Part shown: piece after piece, positions 35,809 to 44,608 of the stretch | Position numbering within the stretch: the stretch's first letter is position 1 | How the letters are laid out: the number at the start of each line of letters is the position of its first letter | Assembly: GCA_000238815.2 (NCBI GenBank) | Contig: AFXB01000004.1 | Coordinates: forward strand, 1-64,000 | DNA length: 64,000 nt | Direction: 5' to 3' | Source of the DNA: SAR116 cluster alpha proteobacterium HIMB100 | GTDB lineage: Bacteria; Pseudomonadota; Alphaproteobacteria; Puniceispirillales; Puniceispirillaceae | Made by a program: the position numbers and the translations under genes | Notes under the pieces: generated by a model | Seen by the model: only the letters and a program-made list of their open reading frames with translations | The model's database searches: none | What the model was told of the DNA's origin: nothing

Positions 35809-36696
35809 TTATCCTTTGAAGCGAGGTTGGGGAAGTCCGGTGATGCCAAGGCCGGTAATCGCAAATAATGCGCCAGCATCTGGCTGATTGATTTCAGTGC
35901 CCTCAGTCAGCCCAAAGCCAATTGATGTGAGATATAAAATATCAAGATTTTGCCCGCCAAACATTGGTTTGGTTGGCTTTTCAACAGGTACATCAAGCGT
36001 GAATAAAAGCTCTCCGTCAGGGGAAATACGATAAATCTGCCAGCCGCCGACACCAGCCATCCAATAACACCCCTCTGCGTCAATTGTGCCGCCATCTGGC
36101 CGGCCGGATACCTGACGTGTGTCGAAAAATAATTCTGCCGGTCCTGTTTTACCGGTGGCAATATCATAACTGCACGACCAAATATTACGTGTCAGCTTGT
36201 TGCTGTCTGAAAAATACATAATCTGACCATCAGCAGAAAAGGTCATGCCGTTCGTTGTATAGACAGTTTTGTTCATGGAACTGAGGCTGAGGTCTGTATC
36301 TAAGAGATAAAACCGTCCCTGTTGCACAGGCTCGCCACCATCTTTCATTGTGCCGGCCCAAAACCGTCCAGCCGGGTCCACAGTACCGTCATTAAATCTG
36401 TTTTCAGCGATGTTTTCTTCAGGATCTATAATATGTGTCTTCAGCCCAGTATGGGGATCAAAAAACCAAAAACCAGATTTGGCCGCGACCACAAGGCCAC
36501 CGCCATCACGTCTGGCGATGCATCCTACAGGCTCCCCAAAGCTGAAGCTCTCATTATTGCCACTCGCGGGATCAAAACAATGGATTAAACCGCCGGTTAT
36601 ATCTACCCACCACAATTTCTGATCGTCACAATCCCAGACAGCGCCTTCCCCCAGACGTTCTGCGGCAGAGACAACTGTTTTAATTTGTACTGACAT
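35809..36696 (-). CDS. SMP-30/gluconolactonase family lactonase
   Basis: A 295-residue six-bladed propeller of the SMP-30/LRE family. The metal-binding residues are visible in GEGAVWD (Glu), the RFNDG segment (Asn) and SDSNK (Asp). It likely hydrolyses an aldonolactone or aldarolactone. Being 4 bases upstream of udh in the same operon, its natural substrate is probably the lactone made by uronate dehydrogenase. An AGGAGG ribosome binding site precedes the ATG. The 166-base gap to the divergent SGNH gene shows no clear operator. Confidence 0.9.
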   Translation of the reverse strand: MSVQIKTVVSAAERLGEGAVWDCDDQKLWWVDITGGLIHCFDPASGNNESFSFGEPVGCIARRDGGGLVVAAKSGFWFFDPHTGLKTHIIDPEENIAENRFNDGTVDPAGRFWAGTMKDGGEPVQQGRFYLLDTDLSLSSMNKTVYTTNGMTFSADGQIMYFSDSNKLTRNIWSCSYDIATGKTGPAELFFDTRQVSGRPDGGTIDAEGCYWMAGVGGWQIYRISPDGELLFTLDVPVEKPTKPMFGGQNLDILYLTSIGFGLTEGTEINQPDAGALFAITGLGITGLPQPRFKG

Positions 36697-36862
36697 CAGA
36701 TGGCCTCCTGCAGTTTTTACCTCTTAGCGTGTTTTTACCAGAACCGTCCTAGAATGTCAGTCTTGGACAAGTATTTTGAATATTTTGTATCAGCAGATGG
36801 CGCGGGCTGTGTGGTAATGATAGGTTGGCGTTCAGGCTTTGGCCATGTGAATGAGGAAGGTG

Positions 36863-37531
36863 ATGTCAAAAGAAACACGAATTCTGATCTACGGTGATTC
36901 AAACAGCTGGGGATATCTGGATGACGGTTTGGGGCGGCGGTTTGCTAGGCGTTGGCCAGTTGAAATGCTTACCCTTTTGTCTGCACGACATTCTGTTTCT
37001 GTCATAGAGGAATGTCTGCCCGGGCGCACAACAAATCTGCCTGACCCTGAAATGGGGGCCTACTTCGATGGTCAAATGCCCTTAGAAGCACTGCTTCGGT
37101 CGCATCAGCCACTTGACCATATTCTGGTCATGCTGGGTACAAATGATTTGAAGGCGCGTTTCAACAGAACAGCAGAGGATATTGCAGCTGCTGTTATTGG
37201 TCTGGCAAAAATGGCCCGATCAGTCCCTGTTGGCCGAGGCGGCTGGTCTTCTGCTGAGGCCCCAGAGGTAAGCGTAATTTGTCCTTTGATTATTGGCCAG
37301 AAGGCGAGTGACCCAGGCTGGGAAAGGGTAGCTGAGTGGGCGGGGGCGAACAAAAAGTCAGAAGCGCTGCCTTTGGCGTTGCAACGAGCCTGCAGCGCGG
37401 CCAGTGTCACAATGTTTGACGGAAATGAATTTGGTCAATCTTCAGAACGCGATCCCATTCATTGGAGTGAAGAAACACATATCCGGTTCGGAGCCGGAAT
37501 GGCACAGGCGATTCAGCCCTATCTGAACTGA
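36863..37531 (+). CDS. SGNH/GDSL hydrolase
   Basis: About 222 residues from the ATG at 36863, behind AGGAAGG. Block I is YGDSNSWGY with the nucleophile Ser, block III is VMLGTNDLK, and the C-terminal Asp/His pair is in RDPIHWSEETH. Such enzymes are esterases, including carbohydrate acetyl-esterases. No signal peptide is seen, so it is cytoplasmic. It is divergent from the udh operon, and deacetylation of an uronate-containing sugar is a possible but unproven role. Confidence 0.87.
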   Translation: MSKETRILIYGDSNSWGYLDDGLGRRFARRWPVEMLTLLSARHSVSVIEECLPGRTTNLPDPEMGAYFDGQMPLEALLRSHQPLDHILVMLGTNDLKARFNRTAEDIAAAVIGLAKMARSVPVGRGGWSSAEAPEVSVICPLIIGQKASDPGWERVAEWAGANKKSEALPLALQRACSAASVTMFDGNEFGQSSERDPIHWSEETHIRFGAGMAQAIQPYLN

Positions 37532-37574
37532 ATAATTGCAGCTGGCCACAGCAATAAACCGGAGCTGATTTATC

Positions 37575-38306
37575 ATGCAAAATCTGTTCAAGTTAGATAT
37601 GTATCTTGCAAAGCAGACGCAGAGTTTATTTTCAGAACTTCAGGCTGTTGTTTGTGCTGGAATTGACTTCCGATCTCATCTGCCTGAACAGGCCCGCCAG
37701 AAATTATATCTTGGACAAATTTGCGGTATTGATTTTGCCAATAGCCGTTCAGATGATTATCGCTATCTGGCAACCTTTTCGCTTTCTCACCAAACGGTGC
37801 CCTCTGGCTACTATCGTTCTGTCTTGGTCACACCAGCGAAAGACGGCCTGTCTTCACTTGATGATTTCCGTGCTGAACAACATCTGGTCGCGATCAATGA
37901 GCTCGGTTCTTTTTCAGGTTCGATTACGTTCTCGCGTACGATTTTTGGTAATGGCAAAAATATCTTTCCGCATTATCAGATTACGGGCAGCCATGCTGCC
38001 TCGCTTGCGCGAATTGCCCGTTCAGATGCCATGCTGGCGAGCATAGATTGTATCAGCTTTCATATGGCCTTACGCGAAAATCCGGACTTAGAACATAAAA
38101 TTAAGGTGCTTGGATACACAGAACCTTTCCCTGGATTGCCCTTTGTTACTTCGGCTCTTATGCCAGAAGAGATTTGTGCAGTGATGACGACGCGTTTGCT
38201 GCAGTTTATTTCAGAGGAACGGGTAAAATTATGGGCTGACAGCCTGGGCGTGACCGGCATCATAAAATTGTCAGCAGATACATATCAGCAGATGCGTTCT
38301 GTTTGA
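37575..38306 (+). CDS. PhnD-like (COG3221) substrate-binding-fold protein without signal peptide
   Basis: A 243-residue protein resembling the periplasmic phosphonate-binding PhnD fold in its second half: QITGSHAASLARIARSDAMLASIDCISF and the later LGYTEPFPGLPFVTS. It has no signal peptide, and no transporter genes are adjacent. Similar stand-alone cytoplasmic members exist in many proteobacteria with unknown roles. It lies between the SGNH hydrolase and choline sulfatase genes, all on the plus strand. Confidence 0.72.
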   Translation: MQNLFKLDMYLAKQTQSLFSELQAVVCAGIDFRSHLPEQARQKLYLGQICGIDFANSRSDDYRYLATFSLSHQTVPSGYYRSVLVTPAKDGLSSLDDFRAEQHLVAINELGSFSGSITFSRTIFGNGKNIFPHYQITGSHAASLARIARSDAMLASIDCISFHMALRENPDLEHKIKVLGYTEPFPGLPFVTSALMPEEICAVMTTRLLQFISEERVKLWADSLGVTGIIKLSADTYQQMRSV

Positions 38307-38441
38307 TGCGCCCTGAGGTAATCTTTGGGATGCGCTCTCAGTGAAAGGAGGGCTGTCAGGTGTCCACTTCGCGCTGGACATAACCGAAAAAATCAGTTCA
38401 GTCTAAACCGGTCCTGCAGATCAGCAAGTTGCGAGGCAGTT

Positions 38442-39959
38442 ATGGAAAAGCCAAATATTTTGATCATTATGACAGATCAGCTGAACGGAACCTTGTTCCC
38501 AGAGGGCAGGCCTGCGCCGTTTTTGCACACGCCTCATCTGAATGCATTGGCAGACAGGTCTGTCTGTTTTGCTCAGAATTATACCGCCAGCCCTCTTTGC
38601 GGCCCGGGGCGTGCATCCTTTATGTCTGGCCAGCTGCCTTCACGAACCGGCGTTTATGATAATGCCGCGGAATTTTCATCAGCGATTCCCACCTATGCGC
38701 ATCATCTTCGCCGTCATGGCTGGCAATGTTGTTTGTCTGGAAAGATGCATTTTGTTGGTCCTGATCAGTTGCATGGATTTGAAGAGAGGTTAACCACAGA
38801 TATCTATCCGGCTGATTTTGGATGGACACCAGATTACACAAAGCCAGGAGAGCGGATCAATTGGTGGTATCATAACCTGGGTTCCGTAACCGGTGCAGGC
38901 GTTGCGGAAATTACGAACCAGATGGAATATGATGATGAGGTGGCCCATTTTGCCTGCCAGAAACTTTATCAGCTATCGCGTGGCCTTGATGATCGTCCAT
39001 GGTGCTTAACAGTAAGCTTTACGCACCCTCATGACCCCTATGTGGCGAGACGTGAATTCTGGGATTTATATGAAGATTGTGATGCGCTTGCCCCTGAACT
39101 TTCCAGCTGGGATTTTGACCAGCATGATCCCCATTCAAAGCGTCTGTTCATTGCAAATGATTACAAAAATTTCCAGATAACAGAAACAGACATCCGGCGG
39201 TCTCGCCAGGCCTATTTTGCTAACATTTCTTACCTTGATGAAAAAATCGGTCAGATTTTGAGCGTACTGACAAAAGCCAGGATGGCAGAAAATACGATTA
39301 TTATTTTTTGTTCTGATCACGGAGATATGCTGGGTGAGAGGGGGCTTTGGTTTAAAATGAGCTTCTTAGAGGGGGCTGCGCGTACCCCTTTGATGATTGC
39401 AGCGCCTCGTTTCTCGCCGATGACTGTTCGTGAACCGGTATCAAATTTAGATATCTTACCAACATTGGCTGATTTGGCTGGCCTTGATTTATCTGGGATC
39501 GCGCCCTGGGTAGATGGACAAAGCCTGTTGCCTTTGGTGGCGGGAAATAAGCGAGATCATCCCGTTCTGATGGAATATGCAGCAGAAGGGTCCTACGCAC
39601 CTTTGGTGGCGATGGTAGAAGGCCGGTTTAAATTTATCCGCTGCCAACTTGACCCAGACCAGATGTTTGATCTGGAGTGTGATCCGCATGAGTTGGTGAA
39701 TTTGGCAAATGATCCTGCCTATGCAGAACAAGCAGATTTATTCCGCCAGAAAATTGAGCAGAAATGGGATTTAGAAGAATTTGACAGTTCTGTTCGTCAT
39801 TCGCAGGCACAGCGCCTTTTGGTTTACGATGCCTTACGGAATGGGGCTTATTTCCCGTGGGACTATCAACCCCTGCAACAGGCCTCAGAGCGGTATATGC
39901 GCAACCATATGGATTTGAATATTCTTGAAGAAAACCAGCGCTATCCCCGCGGTGAATGA
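38442..39959 (+). CDS. betC: choline sulfatase
   Basis: A 505-residue type I sulfatase. The formylglycine motif C-x-P-x-R occurs as SPLCGPGRASFMSGQLPSRTG. Long stretches such as GKMHFVGPDQLHGFEERLTTD and NLGSVTGAGVAEITNQMEYDDEV are characteristic of BetC choline sulfatases. It hydrolyses choline-O-sulfate to choline and sulfate in the cytoplasm and needs a formylglycine-generating enzyme encoded elsewhere. The ATG at 38442 is preceded by GAGG; the upstream in-frame extension is basic and unlike the family. No choline-oxidation (betAB) genes are nearby. Confidence 0.93.
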   Translation: MEKPNILIIMTDQLNGTLFPEGRPAPFLHTPHLNALADRSVCFAQNYTASPLCGPGRASFMSGQLPSRTGVYDNAAEFSSAIPTYAHHLRRHGWQCCLSGKMHFVGPDQLHGFEERLTTDIYPADFGWTPDYTKPGERINWWYHNLGSVTGAGVAEITNQMEYDDEVAHFACQKLYQLSRGLDDRPWCLTVSFTHPHDPYVARREFWDLYEDCDALAPELSSWDFDQHDPHSKRLFIANDYKNFQITETDIRRSRQAYFANISYLDEKIGQILSVLTKARMAENTIIIFCSDHGDMLGERGLWFKMSFLEGAARTPLMIAAPRFSPMTVREPVSNLDILPTLADLAGLDLSGIAPWVDGQSLLPLVAGNKRDHPVLMEYAAEGSYAPLVAMVEGRFKFIRCQLDPDQMFDLECDPHELVNLANDPAYAEQADLFRQKIEQKWDLEEFDSSVRHSQAQRLLVYDALRNGAYFPWDYQPLQQASERYMRNHMDLNILEENQRYPRGE

Positions 39960-40081
39960 ATGAAATTGACATATATAGAATGCGTTAATCTGACCATAAT
40001 ATGATATTCCCCCTTTTGCATTTCGCCGTCACAAGATAACCTTTGGTCAGAAAATTTTTTCAGTCGCGATAAGAGAGTAGT

Positions 40082-41335
40082 ATGACCACAATCTCACAAG
40101 AGCTGTTAGCCGATATCCGTTCACAATTTGCACAAGTGGATAGCTGTCCTGTGCAAGGTCAGCGGGTATTTTTCGAAAATGCTGGCGGCGCATTGACCTT
40201 AAATAGTGTGGTTGATACCTCACGTGATTATGCTGCCATTCCGGATAATCAGGGACGAGATAACCCAGGTTCGCATGAGTTAGTGCGCGTAATCCAGAAA
40301 GCCAAAGATGATTTGCGTATTTTTATGAATGCACCGTCTGGTCAGTTTTTTGTTGGAGAGAGTGGCACCGAACTCATTTTCAGGCTGGTGATGAATGCTT
40401 GTCTTGGCACAGAAGACGAAGGTGTGGTTCTGGGCTCAACAGTTGAGCATCCGGCAACCAGAAGTGCGTGTGCGCGCTGGTCAAAGGTCAGCCGCAAAAC
40501 CCATATACTGATCACGCATGATAATGATTTAGGTCTGGTCAAGGCCGAAGATTATACCGCACAGGTCACAGCTGATACAAAGGTTGCTACTATCCTTCAT
40601 ACTTCTCCTGTCACAGGTATGGGTATGGATGTTGCTGCGATATCAAAGGCAATTCGCGCTGTCTCCCCAGATTGTTTTATCATTGTTGATGGCATTCAAC
40701 ATGCTGCCCATGGTCAGATTGATATCGCTTCATATGACGTGGACGGCTATGTCATATCGCCATATAAAATGTTTTCCCGGCACGGCTATGGCCTTGCCTG
40801 GATTTCGGATCGACTGACTGATTTGCCACATGATTCACTGGTTGGTGGGCCGGAACAGAATTGGGAGTTGGGCACGCGTGATACAGGAGCTTATGCGACC
40901 ATATCTGACGTGGTCAGTTATCTGGAGTGGCTGGGGAGTAAGGTAAGTGACGCATCTGACCGGCGCGAAAAGTTTGTGGCGGCGGGCAAAGCTATCCATG
41001 CTCATGAAAAGACGCTAACAGATTCAATGATTCACGGAACAGGAAATCTGCCGGGGTTGGCTGAAATGGAGCGGGTGGAGATTATTGGCGGCGTTGATAA
41101 TCCGGCTCGGGAAGGTCTTGTGTCGCTCGTCGTCAGGGATATGAGCTCTGCAGATGTGGTGAAAAAGCTGAACGAGCAGGGGATCCGCACGCATCTGCGG
41201 AAAGCAGATCATTATTCAGGTAACATCCTCGATCCGCTTGGTCTAGAAGGCTGTGTCCGGGTGTCTATGTGTCACTATAACAGTGAACATGAGGTTGCCC
41301 AGTTTTTGGCTGCGATGAAAGTGATTGCTGCCTAG
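40082..41335 (+). CDS. class V aminotransferase-fold PLP enzyme (cysteine desulfurase-like, not SufS)
   Basis: A 417-residue PLP enzyme. The Schiff-base Lys is in ISPYKMFSRHG, the Asp/Gln pair in VDGIQHAAHG and a His in STVEHPATRS. It resembles SufS/CsdA-type proteins in length and fold, but the segment where SufS has its catalytic Cys reads RTHLRKADHYSGN and lacks that Cys. I therefore expect an aminotransferase, lyase or epimerase-type reaction, not sulfur transfer. It follows betC by 122 bases; its stop overlaps the convergent transporter gene's stop (CTAG). Confidence 0.82.
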   Translation: MTTISQELLADIRSQFAQVDSCPVQGQRVFFENAGGALTLNSVVDTSRDYAAIPDNQGRDNPGSHELVRVIQKAKDDLRIFMNAPSGQFFVGESGTELIFRLVMNACLGTEDEGVVLGSTVEHPATRSACARWSKVSRKTHILITHDNDLGLVKAEDYTAQVTADTKVATILHTSPVTGMGMDVAAISKAIRAVSPDCFIIVDGIQHAAHGQIDIASYDVDGYVISPYKMFSRHGYGLAWISDRLTDLPHDSLVGGPEQNWELGTRDTGAYATISDVVSYLEWLGSKVSDASDRREKFVAAGKAIHAHEKTLTDSMIHGTGNLPGLAEMERVEIIGGVDNPAREGLVSLVVRDMSSADVVKKLNEQGIRTHLRKADHYSGNILDPLGLEGCVRVSMCHYNSEHEVAQFLAAMKVIAA

Positions 41336-42258
41336 TCAGATACGTCTGGCTTCTTTTGCTTTGTCCGCGAAATTATCGTCAGCCCTGTAATAACAATGCT
41401 GATCGACAGCATATGATACAGGCCGAACGCCTCATTCAAAATCAGAACACCTAATACAGCACTATAAATCGGCACCAAATTGGAATAAACACCTGCTCGA
41501 TCAGGCCCCATCAGATCAACCCCGCGCATATAAAAGACTTGTGACATGAATGAAGGGACCAATGAGACAAACAGAACAACGAGCCAGGCAAGTTGCGTGG
41601 CAGGCCATTGCGCTGTACCTTGCCAAATTTCAAAGAGAACTATCGGAATAGATAACATCCAGGCCGCTCCTGCAAAAACAGCCATCATGGTCATATTGTC
41701 AATGTCAGGCCGGTTGCGCAAACCAATTGTGTACCCCGCATAAAATACACAGGCAACCAGCATAATCCAGTCACCTGTGTTGACCTGAAGCCCTAACAGT
41801 ACGGACAGATCGCCCCTTCCGATAATGATGAGAACACCAAAGATGGTCAGACATGTGCCGATAATCTGGCCACTGGACAGCTTGGTCCGGAAAATCAGGG
41901 TTACGCCCATCAGAATGAACATAGGCATCGCACATTGGATAAGGCCTAAGTTAATCGCGGTGGTTGATTGCGCAGCAATATAAAATAACGTATTGAAAAA
42001 CGACAGTCCGAATGCGCCCATCATAAATACCCACGGCCATTTTCCTTTTAACTTAGGCAGCGTTGAGGGCAGTTGTTTGCGTTGTGTCAGCAGCAGAATG
42101 CCAAACACGATTGTCCAGCGCATAAAGACCACGACCATGGGCGAGACTTCACCAACCGCCAGACGACCAGCTACCGTGTTTCCCGCCCAGCCTAATGTGG
42201 CGAGGCTGAGCAGGAGCGGAGCTGATGTAAAGGCAGAAGCTAGGAGCCTTGCAATCAT
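41332..42258 (-). CDS. EamA/DMT family transporter
   Basis: A 308-residue membrane protein with ten hydrophobic segments in two EamA repeats. Typical parts are LATLGWAGNTVAGRLA at the first helix, VVVFMRWTIVFGILL, and LVPIYSAVLGVLILNEAF in the second repeat. The ATG at 42258 has AGGA upstream. It follows the PcaD-like gene by 47 bases and may share its transcript. The direction and substrate of transport are unknown. Confidence 0.88.
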   Translation of the reverse strand: MIARLLASAFTSAPLLLSLATLGWAGNTVAGRLAVGEVSPMVVVFMRWTIVFGILLLTQRKQLPSTLPKLKGKWPWVFMMGAFGLSFFNTLFYIAAQSTTAINLGLIQCAMPMFILMGVTLIFRTKLSSGQIIGTCLTIFGVLIIIGRGDLSVLLGLQVNTGDWIMLVACVFYAGYTIGLRNRPDIDNMTMMAVFAGAAWMLSIPIVLFEIWQGTAQWPATQLAWLVVLFVSLVPSFMSQVFYMRGVDLMGPDRAGVYSNLVPIYSAVLGVLILNEAFGLYHMLSISIVITGLTIISRTKQKKPDVSD

Positions 42259-42305
42259 ATTACGTCCTTCAGGCAAAATTAAGGGCAAGGCAATCAAAAA
42301 CGCTT

Positions 42306-43106
42306 TTAAGCAGTAGAGGCATATTCAGTTAAAAATCCGGTGATTGCGTCGGCCAGCATTTCTGGCTGTTCAACACAGGGTATATGACCTGCCCCTTTAA
42401 TCAGCTTAAAGTCAGCATTGGGGATCAAATTAGCGGTATTCAGTACAAGTTCAGGCGGCGTAGACCCATCCCCGTCCCCAACAACACATAAGGTCGGTAC
42501 ATCTAAATTCTGAGCTGCATCTGTTAAATCAGCATCACGGAGGGCTGTCGCCGTGCCTAAATATCCCTCAAGCGGCGTTCGTAAAAACATATTGCAATAC
42601 CCTGCAAGCTCGTCAGCACGATAATGATGGAAATCAGAAGTGAACCAGCGTTGCATATTGCCCTCCACTAAACCCGACAAGCCTTCTGTGCGGGCTGTTT
42701 GCATGCGATCATTCCACATCTCTGTCGTTCCAATTTTCACAGCTGTATCACACAGAATGAGCCCTTTGGTCAGGTCAGGCCGAAGCACAGCCAGCCTCTG
42801 GGCAATCATGCCGCCAACAGATAGGCCGCAGATGAAGACATTTTTTTTGCCTAAATAATCCAGCAAGCCCGCTAAATCGCCGACAAGATCATCTAGGCAG
42901 TAAGGGGCATCACCAATATCTGAGAGCCCATGGCCACGATTATCATAAGTAATGATTTCTGCATGCCCCACCAGTCTTACAATTACATCTCGCCAAATCC
43001 GAAAATCAGTAGCCAGTGAGTTAGAGAAGACCAAAACCGGTCGATCTTCTGGTGCAGAGATCTGCTGATAATGTAACGTGATGTTGTTAATGTTTGCGAA
43101 TTGCAT
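42306..43106 (-). CDS. alpha/beta hydrolase, 3-oxoadipate enol-lactonase (PcaD)-like
   Basis: A 266-residue alpha/beta hydrolase. The oxyanion region is FSNSLATDFRIW, the nucleophile elbow GLSVGGM, and the acid and His lie in VGDGDGSTPP and GAGHIPCVEQP. These match PcaD-type enol-lactonases of the beta-ketoadipate pathway closely. No other protocatechuate genes are next to it, so the native substrate could be a different lactone from the sugar-acid chemistry around it. Confidence 0.82.
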   Translation of the reverse strand: MQFANINNITLHYQQISAPEDRPVLVFSNSLATDFRIWRDVIVRLVGHAEIITYDNRGHGLSDIGDAPYCLDDLVGDLAGLLDYLGKKNVFICGLSVGGMIAQRLAVLRPDLTKGLILCDTAVKIGTTEMWNDRMQTARTEGLSGLVEGNMQRWFTSDFHHYRADELAGYCNMFLRTPLEGYLGTATALRDADLTDAAQNLDVPTLCVVGDGDGSTPPELVLNTANLIPNADFKLIKGAGHIPCVEQPEMLADAITGFLTEYASTA

Positions 43107-43369
43107 AATTAATGATGGCCCTGTGCGACTTGAAATAATGGGGTGTTATTAATGACATACTCTCTGACAGCTAGAAAATCCAGCATACTGCGCTACACAC
43201 CTGATTTGGCTGGAGCGGCGGGGCGGGGAATTGACACCCAAGGCAATACATAACAAGCTCTTAACCGCAGAGCGGCGTTTGTATGAATGCAGAATGGTCT
43301 TGCGTTTTAGAACGAAGAGGGCAGTTTGGCGAGACCTGGATAAACCATACACTGAGGAGGAACTGTCAA
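43107..43369. other. intergenic region between divergent PcaD-like and enolase-superfamily genes
   Basis: This gap is the longest without a conventional gene in the window (about 310 bases up to 43416). It should contain promoters for both directions. A TTGACA occurs at 43231 but has no good -10 at a normal distance. The strong GAGGAGG at 43354-43360 belongs to a short leader frame, described separately. No operator, repeat or RNA gene was recognised. Confidence 0.5.
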
Positions 43370-43435
43370 ATGTGTCAGCTTCAGCCAGGTGAAAACGAAA
43401 AGAAAGTAAATTTTCATGCAAATTCAATCCGTTGA
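43370..43435 (+). CDS. possible 21-aa leader peptide upstream of the galactarolactone-cycloisomerase-like gene
   Basis: A 21-codon frame starts with ATG nine bases after GAGGAGG, the best ribosome binding site in this area. It runs across the start codon of the next gene in another frame (20-base overlap). The enolase-superfamily gene itself has only a weak AGAAAG upstream of its only possible ATG. The leader could couple or regulate its translation. The peptide MCQLQPGENEKK... matches nothing I know. Confidence 0.35.
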   Translation: MCQLQPGENEKKVNFHANSIR

Positions 43436-44564
43436 GACGATAATTTTAAAATCAGATTTGGCGACCCCATTTGCTTTTTCGCAAGGCTGGGTCGGCAAAC
43501 GATGTTGTACGCTTGTGAAAATCACCACCGACGATGGCTTGGTTGGATGGGGCGAGGGGTTTGCACAGGGGCTGGAGCCCCCGGAAATATGCGCTGCTGC
43601 AATTGAGACAGCCTTTGCCCCTATGCTGATTGGACGTAATCCCTTAGACACTGAAAAACTATGGTTTGAGATGTATAACCGGTCTCGTGATTTTGGCCGC
43701 AAAGGGTCTGTGATGGCCGCGATAAGCGCACTGGATATTGCCTTATGGGATATTGCAGGGAAGGCCTATGACCAGCCTATCTATCAGCTTATGGGCGGTG
43801 CAATCAGAGATGAGATAACCCCTTATGCGACCGGATTTTACCGGATAAAAGGCCAGGGCGAAGCAGAACGTCTGGCTGAAGAAGCAATATCTCATTTTGA
43901 GGCAGGCTTTACCCATATGAAGGTAAAATTGGGTTTCGGGGTAGAAGATGATATTGCCGTGATGGCCGCAATCATGAAACAGGTTCAGGGTAAGAAGATA
44001 GACTTCATGGTGGACAGCAATCATGCTTATGGCCGCCCTGAGGCATTGCGTTTGGGCTATGCGCTCGACGAGCATAATTTGCGTTGGTATGAAGAGCCGG
44101 TCATTCCAGAAGATTTAGCCGGATATGCTGAATGCAGATCAAAGCTGAAAACACCTATAGCGGGCGGTGAAAATGAACATGCCTTACACGGCTTTAAAGC
44201 GCTTTTTGAGAATCGGGCTGTTGATATTGCCCAGCCTGATGTGGGATCATGTGGCGGTCTGACGGCTATGCGCCATATCGCTGTTCTGGCGCACAGCTTT
44301 GGTGTCGAGGTTAACCCGCATGTTTGGGGGTCTTCTGTTGCACAGGCCGCTTCTGTTCAGGTTCTGGCCAGCCTTCCGGCTGCCCATCACAGCTTGTTTG
44401 CGCGCCAGCCAATTTTAGAATATGACCGGTCTGATCATCCGTTCAGGCAGCATCTTGTTGCAACCCCCTTATCCTTGGATCAAGGTGTTGTGAAGATAAA
44501 TAAAAGCCCTGGGCTGGGCATCAGCATTCAACAGGACTGCATTGACCGATATCGTGTAAATTAA
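43416..44564 (+). CDS. mandelate racemase/enolase superfamily enzyme, galactarolactone cycloisomerase-like
   Basis: A 382-residue enolase-superfamily enzyme. The KxK base motif is in MKVKLGFGVED, and the metal ligands lie in MVDSNHAYG (Asp), WYEEPV (Glu) and GGENEHA (Glu). The Asp/His dyad is in AQPDVGSCGG and VNPHVWGSS. The spacing and segments such as EYDRSDHPFRQ and the final PGLGISIQQD resemble Agrobacterium Gci, which opens galactarolactone to a keto-deoxy-hexarate. Galactonate-type dehydratase is the alternative, favoured by the DgoK gene 45 bases downstream. The uronate dehydrogenase 7 kb away supports a uronate/aldarate role. Confidence 0.82.
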   Translation: MQIQSVETIILKSDLATPFAFSQGWVGKRCCTLVKITTDDGLVGWGEGFAQGLEPPEICAAAIETAFAPMLIGRNPLDTEKLWFEMYNRSRDFGRKGSVMAAISALDIALWDIAGKAYDQPIYQLMGGAIRDEITPYATGFYRIKGQGEAERLAEEAISHFEAGFTHMKVKLGFGVEDDIAVMAAIMKQVQGKKIDFMVDSNHAYGRPEALRLGYALDEHNLRWYEEPVIPEDLAGYAECRSKLKTPIAGGENEHALHGFKALFENRAVDIAQPDVGSCGGLTAMRHIAVLAHSFGVEVNPHVWGSSVAQAASVQVLASLPAAHHSLFARQPILEYDRSDHPFRQHLVATPLSLDQGVVKINKSPGLGISIQQDCIDRYRVN

Positions 44565-44608
44565 AAACTCGTAATCCTTATCTCCTCTCGTTTTGTCAGG
44601 AGCAAAAC

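Noticed and set aside
39990-40050. Inverted repeat CTGACCA / TGGTCAG followed by A and T runs between betC and the PLP enzyme gene, as a terminator
   Set aside because: The 47-base spacing between arms is too long for an intrinsic terminator and the match may be chance.
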